This document shows, in pieces, positions 1-8,633 of a DNA stretch of 64,000 nucleotides. A model generated the notes under the pieces. It saw nothing but the letters and a program-made list of their open reading frames with translations, was not told the origin of the DNA and searched no databases. The stretch comes from Saccharicrinis sp965230625 (lineage in GTDB: Bacteria > Bacteroidota > Bacteroidia > Bacteroidales > Marinilabiliaceae), in the NCBI GenBank assembly GCA_965230625.1, contig CBDDLL010000001.1:5022001-5086000 (forward strand), given 5' to 3'. The stretch's first letter is position 1; each line of letters begins with the position of its first letter. Position numbers and translations under genes: made by a program.

Positions 1-1001
1 GTTCATTGAACCAACATACCATCACTTCTAAATCTTGAGTTGTTTGTGGTAAATCATCTGACTTAACCAACATATCTCCCCTACTAATATCAATCTCATC
101 TTCCAACGTAATTGTTACCGACTGCGGTGCAAATGCTTCTTGAAGAGTGTCCTCAAAGAAATCGATACTTTTCACCTTAGAGGTAAACCCTGATGGTAAC
201 ACAGTAATTGGATCTCCAACTTTTACAGCTCCGCTAGCAATTCTTCCCGCATATCCTCTATAATCTGGAAATTCAGTTGATTGAGGGCGAACTACATACT
301 GAACAGGAAATCTGAAATCGTCATGGTTTATATCACTACTAATATGAATATTCTCTAACAAGTGCAATAAGGTTGGTCCTTGATACCAATCCATTTTCTC
401 AGAACGCTCCACAACGTTATCTCCATGCAGTGCACTTATAGGTACATATCTGATATCTTTTACACTTAGTTTTGATGAAAATGCATCAATATCACTCTTA
501 ATTTTTTCAAATCTCTCCTCGCTATAATCTGCCAAATCCATTTTATTTATACAAAAAATAACATGAGGGATTTGTAATTGCGAAGCAATATATGAATGAC
601 GTAGTGTTTGTTCTAATACTCCATGGCGTGCATCTACAAGTATTATAGCCACATTAGCTGTACTCGCTCCTGTAACCATATTTCGTGTATACTGAATATG
701 TCCTGGAGTATCTGCAATAATAAACTTACGTTTTGGAGTAGCAAAATAGCGATAAGCTACATCAATGGTTATACCCTGCTCTCTTTCGGCACGTAACCCA
801 TCTGTTAATAAAGCCAGATTTACTTCTTCATTTCCTATACGTTCACTAGCTCTTTCAATAGCCTCCATTTGATCCTCAAAAATGGCTTTACTATCGTATA
901 ATAAACGTCCTATCAAAGTACTTTTTCCGTCATCAACACTACCTGCAGTGGTGAAGCGTAAAAGCTCCATGTTTAAATATCCTGAATTTTTATCGCTCAT
1001 A
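1..1001 (-). CDS. cysN: Sulfate adenylyltransferase subunit 1, partial (C-terminus beyond left edge)
   Basis: GTPase subunit of ATP sulfurylase, which couples GTP hydrolysis to formation of adenosine 5'-phosphosulfate from sulfate and ATP. About 333 residues are visible, read by translating the minus strand from an ATG at 999-1001; roughly the last 80-90 residues of a normal CysN lie outside the window. The GTP-binding motifs are intact: GSVDDGKS (residues 20-27), DTPGH, and NKMD. The elongation-factor-like beta-barrel domain follows. A second in-frame ATG at residue 11, before the typical ELLRFTTAGS start, is an alternative start. It lies 27 bases downstream of cysD on the same strand, so the two are almost certainly cotranscribed. 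The family assignment is secure. Confidence 0.95.
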
Positions 1002-1028
1002 ATAATTTAAAATCCTAAGTAATATTGA

Positions 1029-1934
1029 TTAAAAGTAACCTTCTTTTTTACGATCTTCCATTGCAGATTCAGATCGTTTATCATCTGCTCTTCCACCACG
1101 TTCAGTAGTTCTTGTTGCTGCAACTTCCTGAATAATATCTTCAAGGTTATTTGCTTTAGACAAAGTTAATCCTGTACAAGTAATATCTCCAATTGTTCGG
1201 CACCTTACATCCATTTCAATCAACTCTTCACCTGGTTTTAAGTCCATGAATGGTGCTTTATACAACCATACTCCATCTCGGTTAAAAACCTGACGTTTAT
1301 GTGTAAAATATAAATTAGGCAACTCAATTTTCTCCATGTATATATATTGCCAAACATCCATCTCGGTCCAGTTACTTATTGGAAACACTCTAAAGTGTTC
1401 TCCCATATTTTTACGTCCATTAAATATGTTCCATAGCTCTGGACGTTGGTTTTTAGGATCCCATTGACCAAATTCATCTCTATGAGAAAAGAAACGTTCT
1501 TTTGCACGGGCCTTCTCTTCGTCGCGTCTCCCCCCACCCATTGCTGCATCTGTTTTTAACTCTTCCAATGCATCCAATAATGTAACGGTTTGTAATTTAT
1601 TACGAGATGCATTCACTCCTTTTTCTTCAATTGCTTTACCTTGATCAATTGAATCCTGAACATACCTTACAATACATTTTGTTCCGGTTTTTTCCATTAA
1701 ATTATCCCTATAATCTAAGGTTTCCTGGAAATTATGACCTGTATCAATATGTAAAAGTGAAAAAGGTACTTTAGCCGGATAAAAAGCTTTACGGGCTAAA
1801 TGAAACATTACAATTGAATCTTTCCCTCCTGAAAATAGCATCACCGGCTTTTCGAACTGTGCAGCAACTTCACGAATTACATAAATTGATTCTGCTTCAA
1901 GTTCTCTCAAGTGATTAATCTGGTATTTATCCAT
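1029..1934 (-). CDS. cysD: Sulfate adenylyltransferase subunit 2
   Basis: Catalytic subunit of ATP sulfurylase; with CysN it makes adenosine 5'-phosphosulfate, the first step of sulfate assimilation and of sulfate-donor synthesis. At 301 residues it has the usual family length. The PP-loop motif SGGKDS is at residues 35-40, followed by the conserved LLHIDTGHNFQET segment; the C-terminal GGRADDKRSESAMEDRKKEGYF-type ending is typical of CysD. The ATG at 1934 gives the expected MDKYQINHLRELE start. It is followed by cysN. No cysC or cysH lies immediately upstream: the next gene, fabI, ends 155 bases away and is separated by a terminator-like hairpin, so cysDN probably has its own promoter between 1935 and 2033. 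Confidence 0.97.
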   Translation of the reverse strand: MDKYQINHLRELEAESIYVIREVAAQFEKPVMLFSGGKDSIVMFHLARKAFYPAKVPFSLLHIDTGHNFQETLDYRDNLMEKTGTKCIVRYVQDSIDQGKAIEEKGVNASRNKLQTVTLLDALEELKTDAAMGGGRRDEEKARAKERFFSHRDEFGQWDPKNQRPELWNIFNGRKNMGEHFRVFPISNWTEMDVWQYIYMEKIELPNLYFTHKRQVFNRDGVWLYKAPFMDLKPGEELIEMDVRCRTIGDITCTGLTLSKANNLEDIIQEVAATRTTERGGRADDKRSESAMEDRKKEGYF

Positions 1935-2033
1935 ATTTATTTAATAATGTTTACCTAAGTATAGGTTGTAAAAACGCAGCCAAAGTTAATGTTTTTAATC
2001 ATACTTTAAAACTACATAAAGTACCCTAAAAAC

Positions 2034-2060
2034 AAAAAATCCTACTAATGTAAGTAGGAT
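2034..2060 (-). terminator. Rho-independent terminator after fabI
   Basis: Inverted repeat ATCCTAC (2039-2045) / GTAGGAT (2054-2060) with an 8-base loop. On the minus strand it is followed by a run of T (complement of 2034-2039). It lies 30 bases beyond the fabI stop codon and separates fabI from cysDN. Confidence 0.75.
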
Positions 2061-2089
2061 TAAAATTATAATTAAATTAATTATTTGTC

Positions 2090-2935
2090 TTAATCAAGCG
2101 ACTGTATATCATCAATATCAAAACTCTTATTATACTGTGTCATCGCACGTAAACTCATACCAACATTAGAAAACCCACCGTCGTGAAATAGATTTTGCAT
2201 AGTTACTTTCTTTGTTAAATCTGAGAACATAGCTATACAATAATTTGCACATTCTTCGGCTGTAGCATTTCCAAGTGGAGACATACGCTCCGAGAAATCC
2301 ATTAACCCATCAAATCCTTTAACTCCACTACCTGCAGTTGTCATAGTTGGTGATTGAGAAATCGTATTTACTCTAATCTTTTTCTCACGACCATATATAT
2401 AACCAAAACTACGAGCTATTGACTCCAATAGTGATTTTGCATCAGCCATATCATTATATCCATAGAATGAACGCTGAGCAGCCACATATGATAATGCTAC
2501 TACTGATCCCCACTCACTAATGGCATCCATTTTAAAACCAACTTGCAATAATTTATGGAATGATATTGCTGAAATATCCAAAGTTTTGTCTAAATAATTA
2601 TAATTTAAGTCATGATATGGTCTTTTCTTGCGAACATTAAGCGACATACCGATTGAGTGAAGCACAAAATCTATTTTTCCACCTAGTACTTCCATAGATT
2701 TAGTAAAAACACTTTCTATGTCCTCAACACTTGTTGCATCGGCAGGAATAATTTCTGCATTACATTTTTCAGAAAGTTCATTTAATGATCCCATCCTACA
2801 AGCCACAGGAGTGTTGGTAAGCGTAAAAGTGGCTCCTTCTGCATGGGCTAACTCAGCAACTTTCCACGCAATAGACATATCATTTAATGCCCCGAAAATA
2901 ATTCCTCTTTTTCCTTTTAATAAATTATATCCCAT
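2090..2935 (-). CDS. fabI: Enoyl-[acyl-carrier-protein] reductase (NADH)
   Basis: Reduces trans-2-enoyl-ACP in the last step of each fatty acid elongation cycle; a cytoplasmic short-chain dehydrogenase-type enzyme. The Rossmann segment near the N-terminus (LKGKRGIIFGALND) binds the cofactor, and the catalytic pair is Y160 and K167 in the Y-x6-K motif (YNDMADAK). The conserved VNTISQSPTMTTAGSGVKGF loop is present. The reading frame is open to an ATG at 2962, but I prefer the third ATG at 2935 because family members begin MxYNLLKGKRGIIFGA; the extra nine residues have no counterpart in homologues I know. It lies downstream of recN on the same strand with a gap of about 270 bases, so it may have its own promoter. 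Confidence 0.95.
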   Translation of the reverse strand: MGYNLLKGKRGIIFGALNDMSIAWKVAELAHAEGATFTLTNTPVACRMGSLNELSEKCNAEIIPADATSVEDIESVFTKSMEVLGGKIDFVLHSIGMSLNVRKKRPYHDLNYNYLDKTLDISAISFHKLLQVGFKMDAISEWGSVVALSYVAAQRSFYGYNDMADAKSLLESIARSFGYIYGREKKIRVNTISQSPTMTTAGSGVKGFDGLMDFSERMSPLGNATAEECANYCIAMFSDLTKKVTMQNLFHDGGFSNVGMSLRAMTQYNKSFDIDDIQSLD

Positions 2936-3202
2936 AATTAACATTCTATTTTGAGCGTACAAATATATAACGATTAAGTATTATGTCGAAACTTAATATT
3001 TTAAGTATTTTAAATTAATTAGTATAGCAGTTAATGTTCAATACCTTACATTATATCTTAACTAACAACACCTTAATACTAAACTTTACTTAAATTATCA
3101 CACTCTAAAACATAAAAACCTAGATATTCAAATTTTATAATATTTTAACAATTCTAAGTATTAGGCAACTTTGAAAGAAAGGTATTTTTAATGTTTACCC
3201 TA

Positions 3203-4864
3203 TTATACAGAACCTTTTAAAAGTTCTTTTGCATTAATAAGTGCTGCTTCTGACAAATTACTTCCACTAAGCATTTTTGCTATTTCCGTTACTCGTTGTT
3301 CAACACTAAGTTTTTCTAAAGTTGAAACAGTATCAACCTTACTGTCCTTTTTATATACTTTATAATGGTATTTTCCTTTAACAGCAATTTGCGGTAAGTG
3401 AGTTATACTTATTACTTGAATATTTTGAGCTATCTGCTGCATAATCTTACCCATTTTATCCGCAACTTCTCCAGAAACTCCAGTATCTATTTCGTCGAAT
3501 ATAATAGTAGGTAATCCTTTTGATACCGATAGCAATGATTTAATGCACAGCATAACCCTAGACATTTCTCCTCCTGATGCTACTTTAGGAATTTCTGATA
3601 ACTCTCCCTTTTTATTAGCCGAAAAAAGAAAATTAATGTTATCACAACCATTATCAGAAAAATCGCTCAAAGGAGCGCACTCAACCTTTAATCTTGCATT
3701 TGGCATACCTAACTCAACCAACTGACTTATAAGTTGCTTTTCAATAGAAGAAATGACTTTTTTACGAGATTCAGTCAGTTTTTTGCCAAATTGTTTCAAC
3801 TCTTTGTAAGCAGCATCTATTTTACTATTTAACTCAAGTATATCTTCATCAAAAGAAGATAACCTCTTCAATTGAGCGCTTAATTTTTCATGTATTTCAA
3901 TTAAATCCGAAATTGAATCAACCCTATGCTTTTGCTGAAGTGCATAAATTCTATCAAGCCTTGAACTCACTATCTCTAATCGTGATGGATCATGATCGAT
4001 ATTCTCCATTTTCACTTCAAGCTCTTTTGTAAGATCTTCCAAATCGATATATGCAGACTCTGCTCTTTTATTCCATTCTTCACCTTCTGGTAAAAAAGAA
4101 GCAATTTTTTCAATGTTTTTGGTTACTTCCTTTAGAGATGCTAATACAGGTACCGACTCACCATTTAAAATATTAATATTAGCAAATAAATTACCCTTAA
4201 TTTCTTCGGAATGTAAAAGCATTTCCTTTTCTTTCTCTAATTCTTCTTGTTCATCTTCAATAAGCTTTAATTGATCCAATTCATTATACTGAAATTGCAT
4301 ATAATCTGCCTCTTCTTTCAATTTAATGTTCTGAGACTCTATTTCTTGTTTCCGTTTGTTAAGCGATTTATATTTATTGTAATTCTCTGAATATATTTTT
4401 CTAAGTTTATCGTTTTTAGCAACAGTATCAACTACATTCAGTTGAAAACCACTCTCTCCCAGTAATAAATTTTGATGCTGAGAATGAATATCAATTAACT
4501 GTAATGATATACTTTTTAAAAAAATTAAATTTACTGGTGTATCATTAACAAAAGCTCTTGATTTACCTGTTGGTAAAATCTCTCTTCTAATAGTTGCCTC
4601 CTCTTCATAATCAACATCTTCTTCTTCGAATAGCTTTTCTAAGCCATAACCTGAAATATTAAACAAAGCCTCTATTACACTTTTCTTTTGCTTATCTTTT
4701 AATACAGATAAATCACTCCTTTGCCCTAAAACCAAAGATAGCGCTCCTAACATAATTGATTTACCTGCTCCTGTTTCACCTGTGATTACAGAAAAACCTT
4801 CGTTAAAGTCAATCTCAACCTTATCTATTAAAGCGTAATTAGAAATAAATAAAGATTTTAGCAT
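3203..4864 (-). CDS. recN: DNA repair protein RecN
   Basis: SMC-like ATPase acting in recombinational repair of double-strand breaks. The Walker A motif GETGAGKS is at residues 29-36. A long charged coiled-coil middle section (about 150-370) follows, then the ABC-type signature ASGGEMSR and Walker B IIFDEIDTGVSG in the C-terminal half, the expected RecN order. The length of 553 residues is normal. It starts 16 bases after the DUF4835 gene ends and belongs to the bamD-rpoZ-coaBC-DUF4835-recN series. No clear terminator hairpin was seen in the A/T-rich stretch between its stop and fabI. Confidence 0.97.
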   Translation of the reverse strand: MLKSLFISNYALIDKVEIDFNEGFSVITGETGAGKSIMLGALSLVLGQRSDLSVLKDKQKKSVIEALFNISGYGLEKLFEEEDVDYEEEATIRREILPTGKSRAFVNDTPVNLIFLKSISLQLIDIHSQHQNLLLGESGFQLNVVDTVAKNDKLRKIYSENYNKYKSLNKRKQEIESQNIKLKEEADYMQFQYNELDQLKLIEDEQEELEKEKEMLLHSEEIKGNLFANINILNGESVPVLASLKEVTKNIEKIASFLPEGEEWNKRAESAYIDLEDLTKELEVKMENIDHDPSRLEIVSSRLDRIYALQQKHRVDSISDLIEIHEKLSAQLKRLSSFDEDILELNSKIDAAYKELKQFGKKLTESRKKVISSIEKQLISQLVELGMPNARLKVECAPLSDFSDNGCDNINFLFSANKKGELSEIPKVASGGEMSRVMLCIKSLLSVSKGLPTIIFDEIDTGVSGEVADKMGKIMQQIAQNIQVISITHLPQIAVKGKYHYKVYKKDSKVDTVSTLEKLSVEQRVTEIAKMLSGSNLSEAALINAKELLKGSV

Positions 4865-4880
4865 AAATTAATTTAATGTA

Positions 4881-5783
4881 TTATTGCTTTACTGATAATG
4901 ATTCTCTGTATTTTTTTGAGTTAGAAGGATCAATCTCCGATAGTAATTCAATAGCCCTACCCTTTTCCATAGAAAATGATTCGGAAAAAATGTTAATAAG
5001 TTCGCTTGATTTAGCATCAAAAAAAACTTGCATAGCAAATGAACCTGGTTTACTACGATGAACTTTTTTTAGTTTTTCAACTGCTGTTAGTACTTCTTTT
5101 CGTCCAGCTTCAGATTTTTCACTCATCTTATCTAATCCCATTCTATGATATTGATACATACACTCTCGTAAAGGGCGGTGATGTTCATTTAAGTAATTTT
5201 CGACCAACCAGTATCTATTTCTGGTACTCTCAAACGATCGCCATCCTTTTTTAGCGGAATTCTGGGCCTGATTTACAATTTGCTCTGCTCGCTCCATATA
5301 TTTTGTCCCTCCCATCTTTGAGAAAGAATCGTAATCAAAACCTAAAATTACGTAAGCATAGTAAGCCAGAACACCTACTAAATTAGATTCAAACGAATTT
5401 GGATTATAAATTAATGGTTCAAATTCTACATATCTAAACTCAAAATCTTGATCTAAATAATTAAAAAGAACCGTACTGTATGCCGAATTATATACAGGTC
5501 GACGCAATTGTACCTGAATTGATCCAGCAAAATCATCAATAGACCTAATTTCTTTAATATTTATCATTATACTGCATTCAATTCTTTCTTCTGAACTAAA
5601 TACATTATCTGTCCATTTCTGACCATTCATAAATTCTAAGATGGCAGTTTGTAAAGTTTCAAAAACCTGTTTATTTGTGCCTTGTATACTAGGAGACACA
5701 ACAGAAACGGCACACTTTAACTCCTGTGCATCAACAACCTTCGAAAACAATAATAGAAATAATAAAACAGTATATTTTTTCAC
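4881..5783 (-). CDS. DUF4835 family exported protein (PorD-type)
   Basis: A Bacteroidota-specific exported protein. An N-terminal signal peptide (residues about 1-19, cleavage after VDAQ) is followed by the family body, recognisable by the RRPVYN, YNPNSFESNLVGVLAYYAYVILGFDYDSFS and KSRxGRKE-like stretches. Recent annotation pipelines label this family type IX secretion system protein PorD; I recall that label but cannot check it here, so I leave the symbol empty. It sits between coaBC and recN, an arrangement seen widely in this phylum, 26 bases from coaBC and 16 from recN. The molecular function is unknown; an envelope role is inferred from the signal peptide and the family label. Confidence 0.85.
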   Translation of the reverse strand: MKKYTVLLFLLLFSKVVDAQELKCAVSVVSPSIQGTNKQVFETLQTAILEFMNGQKWTDNVFSSEERIECSIMINIKEIRSIDDFAGSIQVQLRRPVYNSAYSTVLFNYLDQDFEFRYVEFEPLIYNPNSFESNLVGVLAYYAYVILGFDYDSFSKMGGTKYMERAEQIVNQAQNSAKKGWRSFESTRNRYWLVENYLNEHHRPLRECMYQYHRMGLDKMSEKSEAGRKEVLTAVEKLKKVHRSKPGSFAMQVFFDAKSSELINIFSESFSMEKGRAIELLSEIDPSNSKKYRESLSVKQ

Positions 5784-5809
5784 AGAATTAAGTTTTGATG
5801 ATTCTACAA

Positions 5810-7021
5810 CTATAATGATAAAATTTTATTCACAATGTCAATTGCTACTTCACGTTTACTCTTTAACGAAAACTCTTCAGTATTATTTTCTACATCTATA
5901 ATTGTAACTTTATTAGTATCAACTGAAAAACCCGCGCCTTGATCCTCTAGTGAATTAAGTACTATTAAATCTAATTTCTTTTGACTCAACTTTTTAGTTG
6001 CATTTTCAATTGCATTATCCGTTTCTAATGCAAAACCTACCAATAACTGACCTTCTTTTTTCATGTCGCCCAGTAACTGTGCAATATCTTTTGTAGCTTT
6101 TAATGGTAATACCATTTCCTTTTCACTACTTTTTATTTTTTGCTCAGACTGGTTACTTGGAGTATAGTCTGCAACAGCAGCAGATAATATAGCACCATCA
6201 CAATTTGGAAAATATTTCACACATTCATCACTCATTTCCTTTGCTGAAGTAACCGAAATAACATTAATCCGTGGATGCTCAGTTTTAATTGAAACAGGAC
6301 CAGAAACTAATGTAACCTCAGCTCCCTTTTCGGCTAAGACTTCTGCTATATTATATCCCATTTTTCCACTTGAAAAGTTCCCTATGAATCTTACCGGATC
6401 AATCTTCTCATAAGTAGGCCCTGCATTTACAAGAAACTTTCTTCCTGCTAATTCTCCTTTTCCAATGATCAATTCTCCTAAAAAAAAAGCTTTAACCTTA
6501 TCAACAATCTTTTCAGGCTCTTCCATCCTACCTTTTCCTGTTAATCCACTTGCTAAAGCTCCAGTTCCTGGTTCAATAATTTGGGCTCCATATTCAACCA
6601 GCTTATCCATATTTTTTATGTTTGCCGGGTGTTGGAACATATCTAAATCCATAGCTGGAGCAACAAAAACAGGACATCTTGCAGAAAGGTAAGTAGTCAA
6701 AAGTAAATTATCACATATCCCTGATACCATTTTACCCATTGTATTAGCTGAAGCTGGTGCAATAAGCATTAAGTCGGCCCATAAACCCAAATCTACATGA
6801 CTATGCCATGTTCCATCTTTATTTTCAAAAAATGTTCCTAATACTGGTCTACCAGAAAGCGCTGACATTGTAACTGGAGTAATAAACTCCTTAGCCGCAG
6901 GTGTCATTATAACCTGAACTTCTGCACCTTCCTTAATAAAAAGTCTTAATAAATGAGCTGCTTTATATGCTGCAATGCTGCCCGTCAGTCCTAATATAAT
7001 TTTCTTATCCTTTAAAACCAT
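5810..7021 (-). CDS. coaBC: Bifunctional phosphopantothenoylcysteine decarboxylase / phosphopantothenate-cysteine ligase
   Basis: Carries out two consecutive steps of coenzyme A synthesis: joining cysteine to 4'-phosphopantothenate (CoaB, C-terminal) and decarboxylating the product (CoaC, N-terminal). The flavoprotein half begins LGLTGSIAAYKA and contains the active-site His in SHVDLGLWADLMLIAPASANTMGK and the APAMDLDMF motif. The ligase half starts at about residue 190 with FLVNAGPTYEKIDPVRFIGNFSSGKMG and includes AILSAAVADYTP and the KATKDI stretch. The length of 403 residues is normal for the fused enzyme. It starts about 110 bases after rpoZ and precedes the DUF4835 gene by 26 bases. Confidence 0.97.
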   Translation of the reverse strand: MVLKDKKIILGLTGSIAAYKAAHLLRLFIKEGAEVQVIMTPAAKEFITPVTMSALSGRPVLGTFFENKDGTWHSHVDLGLWADLMLIAPASANTMGKMVSGICDNLLLTTYLSARCPVFVAPAMDLDMFQHPANIKNMDKLVEYGAQIIEPGTGALASGLTGKGRMEEPEKIVDKVKAFFLGELIIGKGELAGRKFLVNAGPTYEKIDPVRFIGNFSSGKMGYNIAEVLAEKGAEVTLVSGPVSIKTEHPRINVISVTSAKEMSDECVKYFPNCDGAILSAAVADYTPSNQSEQKIKSSEKEMVLPLKATKDIAQLLGDMKKEGQLLVGFALETDNAIENATKKLSQKKLDLIVLNSLEDQGAGFSVDTNKVTIIDVENNTEEFSLKSKREVAIDIVNKILSL

Positions 7022-7129
7022 AATGCTCGAAAAATAAAAAAAGATAAAAGAAATTTTATAAATTTCTCTTACCTTTTCAAATATCTTTTACTAGCATGTT
7101 ATTAACAAAAACTAGTATAATACCACGTG

Positions 7130-7459
7130 CTACTGATTTGTATCTTTATCTGCGTTACGATAATATACTTTGTCCTCAACAAATTCCTGAGTTGCTATTG
7201 ATGACGCTTTTGGCAATCTCTCATAATATCTAGAAATTTCTATCTGCTCACGGTTTTCAAAAACCTCTTCTAAATTATCAGTATAAGATGCAAACTCTTG
7301 AAGCTTTTTATTCAACTCCTCCTTCATCTCAATACTAATTTGATTCGCCCTCTTCGCAATAACATTTACAGATTCGTAAATATTTCCAGTATCCTCTGAT
7401 AATCCTTCTGTATCCCAAGTAATTGTAGTTCCTGGAGCATTTGTTTTTTTATAATCCAT
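7130..7459 (-). CDS. rpoZ: DNA-directed RNA polymerase omega subunit, Bacteroidota type
   Basis: Small RNA polymerase subunit of the RpoZ/Rpb6 family that helps assemble and stabilise beta'. The 109-residue protein begins MDYKKTNAPGTTIT and carries the conserved NIYESVNVIAKRANQIS and NLEEVFENREQIEISRYYE blocks typical of the Bacteroidota form, which aligns poorly with the E. coli protein. It lies 23 bases downstream of bamD and 108 bases before coaBC on the same strand, a placement that recurs in this phylum and supports the call. Confidence 0.92.
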   Translation of the reverse strand: MDYKKTNAPGTTITWDTEGLSEDTGNIYESVNVIAKRANQISIEMKEELNKKLQEFASYTDNLEEVFENREQIEISRYYERLPKASSIATQEFVEDKVYYRNADKDTNQ

Positions 7460-7482
7460 GATATTAATGATTTTTCAATTTC

Positions 7483-8295
7483 TTAATTTGTTTCTTCAAA
7501 ATTTATACTCTTCGAAGCGTCGTTATAAATTTTTACAGCCTTCTTTAAATATTCACTTTCCGGAAATTCATTGATAAATGAAAAATACTCATCAATTGCA
7601 TCCCTCATTCTTTCTTCCTTCTTTTCAATAACACTATTAACAGCTTGAATATACTTTGCTTCTAAGATTAAAAAAGATAACTCTTCTCTATATTTGGTAT
7701 CAGGAAATTCTTTTAAACTATTTTGAGCAGCGATTACCGCAGACAGATAATTATTACCCATATAGTTTCCTAAATCAAAATACAATTTTGCACTTAAATA
7801 TGATTTAAAAACCAACTTATCTCTTAATTCATCCATCAATCGGTTAGCTTCTTTAACTCTAGTGCTATTAGGATACAAATTTACAAATAATTGAAATTCA
7901 TTAATTGCATTATATGTATCTGTTTGATCCAATCTGGGTTTAGGTGATAACATATAATAACAATAACCACTCATAAATTGGCATTCCTCATTTAATTCAC
8001 TTGATGGAAATGTTTTAACAAATTGCCTATAATAATGCCCTGCCATTATGTAATCATCTAAACCATACAAACAACTTGCATATGTATAATTTATTTTTTC
8101 AGATTTGTCTGTACCTCTAAATACACCTTGCAACTCGTTCAATAGCGTTGCCGACCTCATGAAGTCTTCTTTTTCATAATACTCCATTGCTTTGGTATAT
8201 TTAAGTTCATAATCGGTACTTTTTAGCACCCTTTGATATTGACTACAACTAATAAAAAGTGGAATAAGGGATAGTATTATAAGAATTTTTCTCAT
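7483..8295 (-). CDS. bamD: Outer membrane assembly lipoprotein BamD
   Basis: TPR-containing lipoprotein of the BAM complex, which inserts beta-barrel proteins into the outer membrane. A lipoprotein signal peptide ends at Cys17 (lipobox FISC). Tandem helical TPR-like repeats fill the rest, with the recognisable AMEYYEKEDFMRSATLLNEL and AINEFQLFVNLYPNS segments. The length of 270 residues matches the family. It is the first gene of the minus-strand series that continues with rpoZ, coaBC, DUF4835 and recN, and is divergent from the alpha-oxoamine synthase gene; a -7-type element at 8395-8402 is a plausible promoter. Confidence 0.93.
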   Translation of the reverse strand: MRKILIILSLIPLFISCSQYQRVLKSTDYELKYTKAMEYYEKEDFMRSATLLNELQGVFRGTDKSEKINYTYASCLYGLDDYIMAGHYYRQFVKTFPSSELNEECQFMSGYCYYMLSPKPRLDQTDTYNAINEFQLFVNLYPNSTRVKEANRLMDELRDKLVFKSYLSAKLYFDLGNYMGNNYLSAVIAAQNSLKEFPDTKYREELSFLILEAKYIQAVNSVIEKKEERMRDAIDEYFSFINEFPESEYLKKAVKIYNDASKSINFEETN

Positions 8296-8394
8296 TAATA
8301 AATTTTATATAATTATATCTAAAATTACTTACAATCAATTTATAAAGTCGTATTTTTACCTATAGAAAAAATCAACTTCACTTTATTTAACGCG

Positions 8395-8402
8395 CAAAGA
8401 TA
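8395..8402 (-). promoter_or_regulatory. Candidate promoter -7 element for the bamD operon
   Basis: On the minus strand the sequence reads TATCTTTG, an exact match to the Bacteroidota -7 consensus TAnnTTTG. No clean -33 TTTG is visible at the usual spacing, so the call rests on the -7 match and its position upstream of bamD. Confidence 0.45.
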
Positions 8403-8597
8403 AACTTTTAAAATGAAACTTAAGTAAAAATTAACCAAATATGTTTCATTACAAACTAAGCTTAAGATCTACAAATTCAATACCAAACAATAAACCTCTT
8501 AACTATATTAAATTCCAATCAATGTTATTTATTTCTGCTTCAAGCTATATAATTTCAATTTTTGATTTGAATATCACACTTGATTATTAAAAAATAT

Positions 8598-8605
8598 TAC
8601 CTTTG
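8598..8605 (+). promoter_or_regulatory. Candidate promoter -7 element for the alpha-oxoamine synthase gene
   Basis: TACCTTTG matches the Bacteroidota TAnnTTTG consensus exactly. Transcription would start near 8612, leaving about 22 bases before the GTG start. A TTG lies 15 bases upstream, somewhat closer than the usual -33 spacing. Confidence 0.5.
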
Positions 8606-8633
8606 CGCCGTTAATTCATAAAAGATATACGAC

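Larger units (their letters stand above)
8296..8633. other. Divergent intergenic region between bamD and the alpha-oxoamine synthase gene
   Basis: These 338 A/T-rich bases contain no gene I can support. They hold outward-facing -7-type promoter elements for both flanking genes (8395-8402 minus, 8598-8605 plus), giving inferred leaders of roughly 95 and 22 bases. No hairpin or conserved RNA was recognised. Confidence 0.6.

Noticed and set aside
2718..2954. Plus-strand frame opposite fabI
   Set aside because: Antisense shadow of a well-conserved enzyme; no family resemblance.
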